In this document: positions 8,620 through 17,361 of the stretch, piece by piece
How positions within the stretch are numbered: position 1 is the stretch's first letter
How the letters are laid out: each line of letters starts with the position of its first letter
Assembly: GCF_026163685.1 (NCBI RefSeq)
Contig: NZ_JAOXSR010000007.1
Coordinates: forward strand, 1-64,000
DNA: 64,000 bases
Source of the DNA: Oerskovia flava
GTDB lineage: Bacteria > Actinomycetota > Actinomycetes > Actinomycetales > Cellulomonadaceae
Reading direction: 5' to 3'
Position numbers and translations under genes: made by a program
The notes under the pieces: generated by a model
Database searches by the model: none
What the model was told of the DNA's origin: nothing
Seen by the model: only the letters and a program-made list of their open reading frames with translations

Positions 8620-9675
8620 ATGGCCGGACCCGCACCGTCCGTGGCCGCCGCGCGCAACGCCGTCCGTGCCGCGACGGCGGACCTCGCCCCGGGCGACCTC
8701 GTGCTCGTCGCGTGCTCCGGCGGCGCCGACTCCCTCGCGCTCGCGGCCGCGACCGCGTTCGTGACGCGCCGGTCCGGCGTCCGCGCCGGTGCGGTGATCG
8801 TCGACCACGGCCTCCAGCCGGGTTCGGGCGGCGTCGCCGCCGACGCCGCCCGCACCTGCCGCGGGCTCGGGCTCGACCCGGTCGAGGTGCGCCGCGTCGT
8901 CGTCGGCTCGGACGGAGGGCTGGAGGCCGCCGCCCGGGCAGCCCGGTACGCGGCGCTCGAGGACGTCGCGCGTGATCGGGGTGCGGCCGGGGTGCTGCTC
9001 GGGCACACGCTCGACGACCAGGCGGAGACGGTTCTGCTCGGCCTCGCGCGCGGGTCGGGCGCTCGCTCGCTGGCCGGCATGCGAGCCGTCCGCGGGCTGT
9101 GGCGGCGCCCGTTCCTCGGGCTGCGCAGGAGCGACACGGAGGCGGTGTGCACCGCGAACGGCCTCGCCTACTGGCAGGACCCGACGAACGGTGCGGCCGG
9201 GACGCCGCTGCGTTCGCAGGTGCGGGCGCGCGCGCTGCCCGCCCTGGAGGGGGTGCTCGGTCCGGGCGTGGCGGAGGCGCTCGCCCGGACGGCGGACCAG
9301 CTGCGCGACGACGCAGACCTGCTCGACGGCCTCGCCGACGACCTGCTCGAGCGCGCACGGCGCGAGGTGGACGTCGCCGGGACCGGCGGGGACCAGGACG
9401 GTCGCGGGATCGTGCTGGGCGTCGAGGTGCTCGCGGGCGCACCGCCGGCGCTGCGCCGTCGGGCACTGCGGTCCGCCGCCGCCGCCGCGGGGGCGCCCGC
9501 CGGGGCTCTCGGGCACACGCACGTGGCCGCCCTCGACGCCCTCGTCACCCGCTGGCGGGGGCAGGGTCCGCTGCACCTGCCGGGTGATCTTCGTGCGTGG
9601 CGCGCGTGTGGCAGGCTTTTCCTACGACCCGCACCCGTGGTCTCCGGCCACACCCACCAACACCACCAGGAGTAG
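8620..9675 (+). CDS. tilS: tRNA(Ile)-lysidine synthase
   Basis: TilS attaches lysine to C34 of the CAU-anticodon tRNA-Ile so that it reads AUA. The 351-aa product carries the ATP-pyrophosphatase P-loop S-G-G-A-D-S (~residues 34-39) and the '[22 protein letters not shown]' signature. The C-terminal substrate-binding part is short, as usual in actinobacteria. It begins 4 nt after the stop of the DUF2342 gene and is followed 5 nt later by hpt. Confidence 0.93.
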   Translation: MAGPAPSVAAARNAVRAATADLAPGDLVLVACSGGADSLALAAATAFVTRRSGVRAGAVIVDHGLQPGSGGVAADAARTCRGLGLDPVEVRRVVVGSDGGLEAAARAARYAALEDVARDRGAAGVLLGHTLDDQAETVLLGLARGSGARSLAGMRAVRGLWRRPFLGLRRSDTEAVCTANGLAYWQDPTNGAAGTPLRSQVRARALPALEGVLGPGVAEALARTADQLRDDADLLDGLADDLLERARREVDVAGTGGDQDGRGIVLGVEVLAGAPPALRRRALRSAAAAAGAPAGALGHTHVAALDALVTRWRGQGPLHLPGDLRAWRACGRLFLRPAPVVSGHTHQHHQE

Positions 9676-9680
9676 CCCCC

Positions 9681-10235
9681 GTGGACGCATCGGACGTCGG
9701 CAACGATCTCGAGAACATCCTCCTCACCCAGGAGCAGCTCGAGACGCGGCTCGGTGAGATCGCCGCGCAGATCGACCGCGACTACGCGGGCAAGGACCTG
9801 CTGCTCGTCGGCGTCCTCAAGGGCGCCATCATGGTGATGGCGGACCTCGCCCGGCACCTGCACCACCCCGTCGAGATGGACTGGATGGCGGTCTCGTCCT
9901 ACGGCTCGGGCACCAAGTCCTCGGGCGTCGTGCGGATCCTCAAGGACCTCGACACCGACCTCTCCGGCCGCAACGTGCTCGTCGTCGAGGACATCATCGA
10001 CTCGGGCCTGACGCTGTCGTGGCTCCTGTCCAACCTGCGCTCGCGCGGGCCGGCGTCGGTGGAGATCGCCTCGATGCTGCGCAAGCCCGACGCGGCGAAG
10101 GTCGACGTCGACGTGCGCTACCTCGGGTTCGACATCCCCAACGAGTTCGTCGTGGGCTACGGCCTCGACTACGCCGAGAAGTACCGCAACCTCCCGTTCG
10201 TCGGGACCCTCGCCCCGCACGTCTACTCCAGCTGA
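9681..10235 (+). CDS. hpt: hypoxanthine phosphoribosyltransferase
   Basis: A 184-aa purine-salvage enzyme converting hypoxanthine or guanine plus PRPP to IMP or GMP. The PRPP-binding loop is '[12 protein letters not shown]' (~residues 101-112) and the flexible-loop '[11 protein letters not shown]' region is also present. The GTG start follows an AGGAG site by ~10 nt; a longer reading would run through tilS and begin with an unconvincing Pro-rich segment. The tilS-hpt-ftsH order is widely conserved in Gram-positive bacteria. Confidence 0.95.
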   Translation: MDASDVGNDLENILLTQEQLETRLGEIAAQIDRDYAGKDLLLVGVLKGAIMVMADLARHLHHPVEMDWMAVSSYGSGTKSSGVVRILKDLDTDLSGRNVLVVEDIIDSGLTLSWLLSNLRSRGPASVEIASMLRKPDAAKVDVDVRYLGFDIPNEFVVGYGLDYAEKYRNLPFVGTLAPHVYSS

Positions 10236-10288
10236 CGACGGGTCAACGCCCTGGGCGAACAGACCAGCCAATTGCCAGGGAGAACGTG

Positions 10289-10294
10289 TAACTT
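10289..10294 (+). promoter_or_regulatory. possible -10 box upstream of ftsH
   Basis: TAACTT in the 113-bp hpt-ftsH gap fits TANNNT. It would place the start site near 10301, giving a short ftsH leader. No good -35 element is visible. Confidence 0.35.
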
Positions 10295-10348
10295 CACTGG
10301 CGAACCATTGCGCGAGTGGAGGGATGCGGGGAATCGTCCCCGTCGCCG

Positions 10349-12469
10349 ATGAACATCAAGAAGATTCTCAGTGGCCCGATCGTCTGGATCGTGCTCGGCC
10401 TGGTGATCCTCTGGATCGCCTTCACGACGCTGTCGGGGCCCTCCGTCGAGCGGATCGACACGTCTCAGGGGCTGGAGCTGCTCGCCGGCGACACGGTCGA
10501 GCAGGCCCTCATCGTCGACGGCGACCAGCGGGTCCGGCTGACGCTCTCGGAGGACTACGAGGTCGACGAGGACAACAAGGGCCGCGACGTCGAGTTCTTC
10601 TACGTCGCACCGCAGGGCGAGGCCGTGGTCGACGCGGTCGTCGCGGCGGAGCCCACCGACGGGTACAACTCGGAGGTCGCGCAGCCGTCGTTCCTGTCGT
10701 CGCTGCTCACCCTGCTCATCCCGTTCCTCATCATCGGCGTCATCTTCTGGTTCCTGCTCTCCCGGATGCAGGGTGGCGGCTCGAAGGTGATGGGCTTCGG
10801 GAAGTCCAAGGCGAAGCTGGTCTCGAAGGACACCCCGCAGGTGACCTTCGCGGACGTGGCCGGCGCCGAAGAGGCCGTCGAGGAGCTCCACGAGATCAAG
10901 GAGTTCCTCGCCGAGCCGGAGAAGTTCCAGGCCCTGGGCGCCAAGATCCCCAAGGGTGTGCTCCTGTACGGGCCGCCCGGGACGGGCAAGACGCTGCTCG
11001 CGCGCGCCGTCGCCGGCGAGGCGGGCGTGCCGTTCTACACGATCTCCGGCTCGGACTTCGTGGAGATGTTCGTCGGTGTCGGCGCGAGCCGCGTCCGCGA
11101 CCTGTTCCAGCAGGCGAAGGAGAACGCGCCCGCCATCATCTTCGTCGACGAGATCGACGCCGTCGGACGGCACCGCGGGGCAGGCATGGGCGGCGGCCAC
11201 GACGAGCGCGAGCAGACGCTCAACCAGCTGCTCGTCGAGATGGACGGGTTCGACGTCAAGGCGAACGTCATCCTCATCGCGGCCACGAACCGGCCCGACA
11301 TCCTCGACCCGGCGTTGCTGCGCCCCGGCCGCTTCGACCGTCAGATCGCGGTCGAGGCACCGGACCTCAAGGGCCGCGAGGCAATCCTGCGGGTGCACTC
11401 CCTCGGCAAGCCGATCGTCCCCGAGATCGATCTCATGGCCGTCGCGCGCCGCACGCCCGGCTTCACCGGTGCGGACCTCGCCAACGTGCTCAACGAGGCC
11501 GCGCTCCTCACAGCGCGCAGCGGTGCCCAGCTCATCGACGACCGCGCGCTCGACGAGGCGATCGACCGCGTCGTCGCGGGTCCGCAGAAGCGCACACGCA
11601 TGATGAACGTCAAGGAGCAGAAGGTCACCGCCTACCACGAGGGCGGGCACGCCCTGGTGGCGGCCGCGATGCGGTACACCGACCCGGTGACGAAGGTGAC
11701 GATCCTTCCCCGTGGGCGAGCCCTCGGGTACACGATGGTCATGCCCACCGAGGACAAGTACTCCACGACGCGCAACGAGCTGCTCGACCAGCTCGCCTAC
11801 GCGATGGGCGGCCGGGTCGCGGAGGAGCTCGTCTTCCACGACCCGACGACCGGTGCGTCCAACGACATCGAGAAGGCGACGGCGATCGCCCGCAAGATGG
11901 TCACCGAGTACGGCATGAGCGAGCGCGTCGGCGCGATCAAGCTCGGCACCGGGTCCGGGGAGCCGTTCCTGGGCCGCGACATGGGGCACCAGCGCGACTA
12001 CTCGGAATCCGTGGCGGGCACGGTGGACCACGAGGTCCGCAAGCTCGTCGAGGCGGCTCACGACGAGGCGTGGGAGGTGCTCACCCAGTACCGCGACGTG
12101 CTCGACCACCTGGTGCTGGAGCTCCTGGAGAAGGAGACCCTCAACCAGGCCGAGCTCGCCGACGTCTTCGCGCCGGTCGTCAAGCGGGATGCCCGCGACG
12201 TCTGGCTCTCGAGCGAGCAGCGCGAGGTCTCCCAGCGCCCGCCCGTCCAGACGGACGTCGAGAGGTCCAAGAGCAACGGCAGCCCCGTGATCCCGCAGGA
12301 CGAGGCCGCTGCCGCGAGCGACGAGCTGCCGCCCGAGCGGATCGGCGAGGTGCCGTCGGGCGGTGCTGTGGGTGGTGTGCAGGACGCGCCGAGGTCGGTC
12401 GCCGACCGGATCGCCGACCGGCTCACCGACCGGCCCGCGGACGGTGACGACCCGGACCGGACGACCTGA
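10349..12469 (+). CDS. ftsH: ATP-dependent zinc metalloprotease FtsH
   Basis: A membrane-anchored AAA+ protease that extracts and degrades membrane and unstable cytosolic proteins. From the ATG it has 706 aa: two N-terminal membrane segments (~10-30 and ~115-137) flanking an external domain, Walker A G-P-P-G-T-G-K-T (~208-215), Walker B 'IIFVDEID', an SRH region, and the zinc site H-E-G-G-H at ~430-434. The tail is long, charged and Pro/Asp-rich. An in-frame GTG at 10316 would add 11 residues and has no better ribosome binding site. The stop overlaps the folE ATG by one base. Confidence 0.93.
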   Translation: MNIKKILSGPIVWIVLGLVILWIAFTTLSGPSVERIDTSQGLELLAGDTVEQALIVDGDQRVRLTLSEDYEVDEDNKGRDVEFFYVAPQGEAVVDAVVAAEPTDGYNSEVAQPSFLSSLLTLLIPFLIIGVIFWFLLSRMQGGGSKVMGFGKSKAKLVSKDTPQVTFADVAGAEEAVEELHEIKEFLAEPEKFQALGAKIPKGVLLYGPPGTGKTLLARAVAGEAGVPFYTISGSDFVEMFVGVGASRVRDLFQQAKENAPAIIFVDEIDAVGRHRGAGMGGGHDEREQTLNQLLVEMDGFDVKANVILIAATNRPDILDPALLRPGRFDRQIAVEAPDLKGREAILRVHSLGKPIVPEIDLMAVARRTPGFTGADLANVLNEAALLTARSGAQLIDDRALDEAIDRVVAGPQKRTRMMNVKEQKVTAYHEGGHALVAAAMRYTDPVTKVTILPRGRALGYTMVMPTEDKYSTTRNELLDQLAYAMGGRVAEELVFHDPTTGASNDIEKATAIARKMVTEYGMSERVGAIKLGTGSGEPFLGRDMGHQRDYSESVAGTVDHEVRKLVEAAHDEAWEVLTQYRDVLDHLVLELLEKETLNQAELADVFAPVVKRDARDVWLSSEQREVSQRPPVQTDVERSKSNGSPVIPQDEAAAASDELPPERIGEVPSGGAVGGVQDAPRSVADRIADRLTDRPADGDDPDRTT

Positions 12470-13095
12470 TGGACGACGCGCACCGCGTCGCCCACGCCGC
12501 CGACGACCTCCCGGCACCCGGCGACGTGCCGGCGTACGACGCGCCCAGGATCGAGGCGGCGGTCCGCGAGATCCTCTTCGCCGTCGGCGAGGACCCGGAC
12601 CGGGAGGGTTTGCGCGAGACCCCCGCTCGGGTCGCGCGGGCCTACCGGGAGATCTTCGCCGGTCTGCGGCAGGATGCGGGCGAGGTCCTGAGCACGACGT
12701 TCGACCTCGGCCACGAGGAGATGGTGCTCGTCAAGGACATCGAGGTGTACTCGACGTGCGAGCACCACCTCGTGCCCTTCCACGGCGTCGCGCACGTCGG
12801 GTACATCCCCAACACGGACGGCCAGATCACCGGGCTGTCCAAGCTGGCGCGGCTCGTCGAGGTCTACGCCCGCAGGCCACAGGTGCAGGAGCGCCTCACC
12901 TCGCAGATCGCTGACGCACTCGTGGGGAACCTCCAGCCGCGCGGGGTCATCGTCGTGGTGGAGTGCGAGCACCTGTGCATGTCGATGCGCGGGGTGCGCA
13001 AGCCGGGCTCGCGGACGGTCACGTCCGCGGTGCGGGGGCAGATGCGCGACGTCGCCACCCGCGCCGAAGCCATGAGCCTGATCCTCGGGCGCTAG
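12469..13095 (+). CDS. folE: GTP cyclohydrolase I
   Basis: A 208-aa enzyme that converts GTP to 7,8-dihydroneopterin triphosphate, the first step of folate synthesis. The zinc and active-site motif '[20 protein letters not shown]' is at ~96-115, and '[14 protein letters not shown]' (~161-174) contains the second zinc cysteine. The first ~25 residues are a variable extension. It overlaps ftsH by 1 nt and is followed 1 nt later by folP, so the folate genes are translationally linked to ftsH. Confidence 0.96.
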   Translation: MDDAHRVAHAADDLPAPGDVPAYDAPRIEAAVREILFAVGEDPDREGLRETPARVARAYREIFAGLRQDAGEVLSTTFDLGHEEMVLVKDIEVYSTCEHHLVPFHGVAHVGYIPNTDGQITGLSKLARLVEVYARRPQVQERLTSQIADALVGNLQPRGVIVVVECEHLCMSMRGVRKPGSRTVTSAVRGQMRDVATRAEAMSLILGR

Positions 13096-13096
13096 C

Positions 13097-14029
13097 GTGA
13101 GGCTCCCCGGCCTGGCCGAGCTCGACGACCTCGGGCGCACTCTCGTCATGGGGGTCGTCAACGTCACGCCCGACTCGTTCTCCGACGGCGGCGAGTGGTT
13201 CGAGCCAGCCGCTGCGGTCGCGCACGGACGTCGGCTGCGCGCCGAGGGTGCGGACATCCTCGACGTCGGCGGTGAGTCGACACGGCCGGGAGCGGCGCGG
13301 GTGCCCGTCGAGGACGAGCTCGCGCGCGTCCTGCCGGTCATCGAGGCCCTCGCCCGCGACGGCGCCGTCGTGAGCGTCGACACCACCCGCGCGGTGGTCG
13401 CGGAGCGGGCGGTGGCGTCCGGCGCCAGGCTCGTCAACGACGTCTCCGGAGGCCTCGCCGACCCGCGCATGGCGGAGGTCGTCGCCCGCACGGGTGTCGC
13501 GTACGTGTGCATGCACTGGCGCGGGCACGCAGACGTCATGGACTCCCTCGAGGTGTACGACGACGTCGTGGCGGACGTGCGGGACGAGCTCGCCGCGCGG
13601 ATGGTCGACCTGCGCGCGGCAGGGGTGCGGGCCGAGCAGATCGTGCTCGACCCGGGTCTGGGCTTCTCCAAGGCCGGCACGGCGAACTGGCCCCTGCTCA
13701 GCCACCTCGGCACGCTGCGCACCCTCGGACGTCCCGTCCTGGTCGGTGCGTCCCGCAAGAGGTTCCTCGGGCACCTGCTCGCCGGACCCGACGGCGTCCT
13801 GGCGCCGCCCGCTGCCCGGGACGCGGCGACGGCGGCGGTCTCCACGCTCGCCGCGGCCGCGGGGGCCTGGTGCGTGCGGGTGCACGCCGTGCAGGCGACC
13901 GCGGACGCGGTGCGGGTCGTCGCGGCGTGGGACGGCGCACGCGCCGTCGACTCGACGGCGGGCCCTGTCAGCACGCAGGATGAGACGGTTCAGGAAGCGT
14001 TCGGCGACGACGAGGGGAGCACGACGTGA
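13097..14029 (+). CDS. folP: dihydropteroate synthase
   Basis: A 310-aa sulfonamide-target enzyme joining p-aminobenzoate to hydroxymethyl-dihydropterin pyrophosphate. Signatures are 'MGVVNVTPDSFSDGG' (~residues 17-31), 'ADILDVGGESTRPGA' (~51-65), 'LVNDVSGG' and 'VLDPGLGFSKAGTANW'. The last ~25 residues are an acidic extension. The GTG start is one base after the folE stop, and the stop overlaps the next gene in GTGA. Confidence 0.95.
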   Translation: MRLPGLAELDDLGRTLVMGVVNVTPDSFSDGGEWFEPAAAVAHGRRLRAEGADILDVGGESTRPGAARVPVEDELARVLPVIEALARDGAVVSVDTTRAVVAERAVASGARLVNDVSGGLADPRMAEVVARTGVAYVCMHWRGHADVMDSLEVYDDVVADVRDELAARMVDLRAAGVRAEQIVLDPGLGFSKAGTANWPLLSHLGTLRTLGRPVLVGASRKRFLGHLLAGPDGVLAPPAARDAATAAVSTLAAAAGAWCVRVHAVQATADAVRVVAAWDGARAVDSTAGPVSTQDETVQEAFGDDEGSTT

Positions 14030-16275
14030 CCGCAGCGTTCACAGGGGTCGTTCCCGGTCCGGACGGCCGCCCGCTCGACCAGATCAGGATCGGTGGGCTG
14101 TCGGCCACGGGCCATCACGGTGTGCTCGCGCACGAGCGTGTCGAGGGCCAGGTGTTCCGCGCGGACGTCGTCCTGCACCTCGACACCCGGTCGGCAGCGG
14201 TCGGGGACGACCTGGCGGACACGGTGAGCTACGCGGTCGTGGCCGAGGAGGTCGTCGCGATCCTCGAGGGGTCGCCGGTGGACCTGATCGAGACCGTGGC
14301 CGAGCGGGTCGCCGCCGCCGCGCTGGCACACGGGCCCGTCGTCGCCGTCGACGTGGCGATCCACAAGCCGCAGGCACCGATCGACGTCCCCTTCGACGAC
14401 GTGGAGGTCGTGATCCGACGTGATCGGGTGAAGGTGCCCGTCGTCGTCGCACCGACGGTCGCGCCGCAGCCGGCAGCAGAGGCGCCGCAGCACGTGGCGG
14501 CCTCGCCCGCAGCGCCCGCGGCGCCGATCCCCGTGGGCTCCGTCGCACCCGCCGTCCTGCACGGCGAGCCCTTCGCCCCGCAGGCACCCGCCGGTCCACC
14601 TCCGCTGCCGGACGTCGGCGAGGCTCACCACGTCGCACAGCCGGACGACCAGTCGCACGACGAGCCGGCGCGAGCCGACCAGGCGAGGGCCGACCTGCAC
14701 GAGCCGGCCGTTGAGGAACAGGAGCCCGACGACCAGGACCCCGGCGAGCCGCACGGGCAGCCGGACCGTCATGGGGACGGCGCGGCCGCCACGACGCCGT
14801 CCGTGCCCGCCCGCGAGCGCGACCGGATGGACGAGGTTCCCGCGGGCTTCGTCGACGTGGTGATCGCGCTCGGTGCCAACCTCGGCGACGCGCAGGAGAC
14901 GCTGCGCGAGGCCATCACGGATCTCGACCGCATCTCCGGCATCGAGGTCACGGACGTATCGCCGCTCGCCCGGACGGCCGCCGTCGGACCGGAGCAGCCG
15001 GACTTCCTCAACACGGTGCTCCTCGCCCGGACGGTGCTGTCCGCCCGCGACCTGCTGCACGCCTGCCAGAGCGTCGAGCAGCTCCACGGCCGGGTACGCG
15101 ACGAGAAGTGGGGACCGCGGACGCTCGACGTGGACCTCGTGGTCTACGGCACGCTCACCGCCGTCGCCGACGACCTCGAGCTGCCGCACCCGCGTGCCCA
15201 CGAGCGGGCGTTCGTGCTCGAGCCCTGGTCCCAGATCTCGCCCGATGCCGTGCTCCCCGGCCTGGGCGGCGGCCCGGTCCAGGCGCTCGCCGCGACGGCC
15301 CCGGACCGCACTGGGATCCGTTGGCTCGCGCTCGACTGGTTGACGGAACCGACACCAGGGCTCGGGACGGGAGAGACTCCGTCCGTGGCCCCGGCCGCAC
15401 CCTCGTCGCCCGCACCGATCTCGGGGCAGTTCCTGGCGGCCGTCCCGCCGCAGGCGCCCGTCCCGCGGCCCGAGGCGCCGGTCACCGCGGTGACCGGCGA
15501 CGGTCCGGGCAGCATCACGGGCCCGGTCCCGATCGTCCGGGCCGCAGACGCACAGCCCACCGAGGCCCAGCCGGTCGACGAGCCTAACCACGTCCAGCCT
15601 GCCGGTGAGCGGTCGACGGACGAGCACACGCCCGTCGGGCAGCCGGCCGGCGAGCCGGCACCTCCCGCGCCCCGGCGACACGACGAGCAGTCCGGGCACC
15701 AGCCGGTCCCTCCGCAGCCGCAGGCACCCGCGCGGCCAGAGGCTCCTGCGCAGCCACAGCCGCAGCAGTGGGTGCCGGAGCGGATGCCGGAGTCGGCACC
15801 GCTGGCTCCCGCACCGCTGACACCGGCGCCGTCGCCGGCGCCAGCCCCGATGCTCCCGCCGGCGCCGCCGTTCGAGCAGGTGACGCAACCGACCGCTCCG
15901 TCGAACGAGCCTGCACCGGAACGGCCGCGGCCACCCTTCGCGCCCGTCCACCCGCAGCCCGACGAGCCGGCGGGTGCGGGCGACCCGACCGCCTTCGTGG
16001 GTGCGGGGTCGCAGCTGCCGCCGAACCCGTTCGCCCCGGTCAGCAGGGTGCCCGCGATCGAGACGCCTTCGGGCCCTGCCGACGTCGGGCAGGCGCCGAG
16101 GCGCGACGAGCAGGAAGCCCTGGACGAGGGGGAGCATCCTGCCGCGAACCCGTTCGCACCGGTCCGCCTGCCCCGCCGTGAGCCGGGTGCGACGACCGAG
16201 GCGTCCGACCCGAAGGGCCCGATCACCGGGGTGCCGCCGACGTTCCCCGTCGACCCGGCGGGCCCGTCCCGTTGA
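14026..16275 (+). CDS. folBK: bifunctional dihydroneopterin aldolase / HPPK with long Pro-rich tail
   Basis: A 749-aa fusion of two consecutive folate enzymes. FolB covers ~17-140 ('DQIRIGGLSATGHHGVLAHE', 'VDLIETVAERVA'). FolK covers ~275-440 ('VVIALGANLGDAQETL', 'GPRTLDVDLVVYG', 'LPHPRAHERAFVLEPW'). A Pro/Ala/Gln-rich linker (~140-274) separates them, and a ~310-residue Pro-rich, probably disordered tail follows, with the short motif P-F-A-P-V at ~636, ~668 and ~709. FolK alone is usually ~160 aa. It overlaps folP (GTGA) and the next gene (TGATG). The reading frame is intact to the end, so the tail is real coding sequence; its role is unknown. Confidence 0.92.
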   Translation: MTAAFTGVVPGPDGRPLDQIRIGGLSATGHHGVLAHERVEGQVFRADVVLHLDTRSAAVGDDLADTVSYAVVAEEVVAILEGSPVDLIETVAERVAAAALAHGPVVAVDVAIHKPQAPIDVPFDDVEVVIRRDRVKVPVVVAPTVAPQPAAEAPQHVAASPAAPAAPIPVGSVAPAVLHGEPFAPQAPAGPPPLPDVGEAHHVAQPDDQSHDEPARADQARADLHEPAVEEQEPDDQDPGEPHGQPDRHGDGAAATTPSVPARERDRMDEVPAGFVDVVIALGANLGDAQETLREAITDLDRISGIEVTDVSPLARTAAVGPEQPDFLNTVLLARTVLSARDLLHACQSVEQLHGRVRDEKWGPRTLDVDLVVYGTLTAVADDLELPHPRAHERAFVLEPWSQISPDAVLPGLGGGPVQALAATAPDRTGIRWLALDWLTEPTPGLGTGETPSVAPAAPSSPAPISGQFLAAVPPQAPVPRPEAPVTAVTGDGPGSITGPVPIVRAADAQPTEAQPVDEPNHVQPAGERSTDEHTPVGQPAGEPAPPAPRRHDEQSGHQPVPPQPQAPARPEAPAQPQPQQWVPERMPESAPLAPAPLTPAPSPAPAPMLPPAPPFEQVTQPTAPSNEPAPERPRPPFAPVHPQPDEPAGAGDPTAFVGAGSQLPPNPFAPVSRVPAIETPSGPADVGQAPRRDEQEALDEGEHPAANPFAPVRLPRREPGATTEASDPKGPITGVPPTFPVDPAGPSR

Positions 16276-16775
16276 TGCGTCGCACCGCGGTCGCCACGCT
16301 GGTCCGGCTGCTGCTGATCACGACCCTCCTCAGCTGGGTGGCCGTCTGGTCGCTCGAGCGTCGTGGGACGTACCTCCCCGTCGTCCCGTGGGTCGTGGAC
16401 GTCACGCTCCTCGCGCTCGCCGGTGCGATCCTCTGGGCCGGGTGGGCGGTGCGCTCCTACCAGCAGGGCAGGCGACCGTCGCTCGACCCGCTGCGAGCGG
16501 CACGCACCCTCGTCCTGGCCAAGGCCGCGTCGCTGACGGGCGCGCTCCTCGCCGGGTGGTACCTCGCCCAGGTCCTCGTCGTCCTCGGGGACCTCGCCAT
16601 CGACGCGCGCCGGGACCGGGCGACCGCCGCGGGGGCCGCGGTCGTGTGCGCGGTCGTCCTGACGGTCGTCGGGATGGTGGTGGAGAAGTTCTGCGAGCTG
16701 CCCGGCGGGACGGACGGCGACGGGCCGGGAGGGGCGTCCGGCGCAGAGAGCCCGGACGCCCCGCTGTCCACCTGA
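16275..16775 (+). CDS. DUF3180 membrane protein
   Basis: A 166-aa integral membrane protein with about four predicted hydrophobic segments (~8-28, ~38-58, ~78-105, ~118-138) and an acidic Gly-rich tail. It matches the actinobacterial DUF3180 family, which commonly follows folK (Rv3605c position). The ATG overlaps the folBK stop (TGATG), implying translational coupling. Function is unknown; a link to folate is contextual only. Confidence 0.75.
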   Translation: MRRTAVATLVRLLLITTLLSWVAVWSLERRGTYLPVVPWVVDVTLLALAGAILWAGWAVRSYQQGRRPSLDPLRAARTLVLAKAASLTGALLAGWYLAQVLVVLGDLAIDARRDRATAAGAAVVCAVVLTVVGMVVEKFCELPGGTDGDGPGGASGAESPDAPLST

Positions 16776-16842
16776 CGCCCGCTCGGGCAGCAGCGGTGTC
16801 GCCCGTGCCTGACCGGTGGCGCGTCGATGCGAGGATGGAACC

Positions 16843-17361
16843 ATGACTGACCAGCCCGGCACGACGGACGCCGCACCGTCCGGACCGTTCGACCCGCCCG
16901 GCATCGTGTGGCAGCGCGTCTCGTTGCGCCTCGTGTCCGCGCGCCTGCTCACTCTCGGGCTGTGGCTGGTGGTGCCGGCCGTCGCGGGCGGGGTGGTCGC
17001 GGTGCTGACGTCGACGCCGTGGGTGTGGATCGCTCCCGCCGTGCTGGTGATCATGATGGTCGTCGCCGTGCTGCTGGTGCCGCGGCAGGTCCGGGCGATG
17101 GGTTATGCAGAGCGCGACGACGACCTGCTGATCCGCAAGGGGATCATGTTCCGGTCCCTCGTGGTGGTGCCCTACGGGCGGATGCAGTACGTCGACGTCG
17201 AGGCCGGTCCCGTCGCGCGCAGGTTCCGCATCGCCCAGGTCCAGCTGCACACCGCGTCGCCCGGCACGGACGCGACGATCGATGGCCTCGAGCCGAGCGA
17301 GGCGGAGCGCCTGCGCGACCGTCTCGCGTCCCGGGGCGAGGCCCGGCTGGCCGGGCTATGA
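16843..17361 (+). CDS. bacterial PH-domain membrane protein (YdbS-like)
   Basis: A 172-aa protein with two adjacent membrane segments (~30-48 and ~52-72) followed by a bacterial PH domain (bPH2, formerly DUF304): 'LLIRKGIMFRSLVVVPYGRMQYVDVEAGPVARRFRIAQVQLHTA'. These proteins occur as pairs, YdbS and YdbT; the partner overlaps its 3' end by 4 nt. Function is not established. The ATG lies 6 nt after GAGGAT, close to the window's leaderless pattern. Confidence 0.8.
   Translation: MTDQPGTTDAAPSGPFDPPGIVWQRVSLRLVSARLLTLGLWLVVPAVAGGVVAVLTSTPWVWIAPAVLVIMMVVAVLLVPRQVRAMGYAERDDDLLIRKGIMFRSLVVVPYGRMQYVDVEAGPVARRFRIAQVQLHTASPGTDATIDGLEPSEAERLRDRLASRGEARLAGL

Noticed and set aside
10316-10348. Upstream GTG as the ftsH start
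   Set aside because: It adds 11 residues (Gly/Ser/Pro-rich) before the family-typical N-terminus and has no better ribosome binding site; kept only as an alternative.
13990-16137. Very long antisense frame opposite folP/folBK
   Set aside because: High G+C keeps antisense frames open. The composition is Arg/Gly-rich with no recognisable domain, while the plus strand encodes clear folate enzymes.
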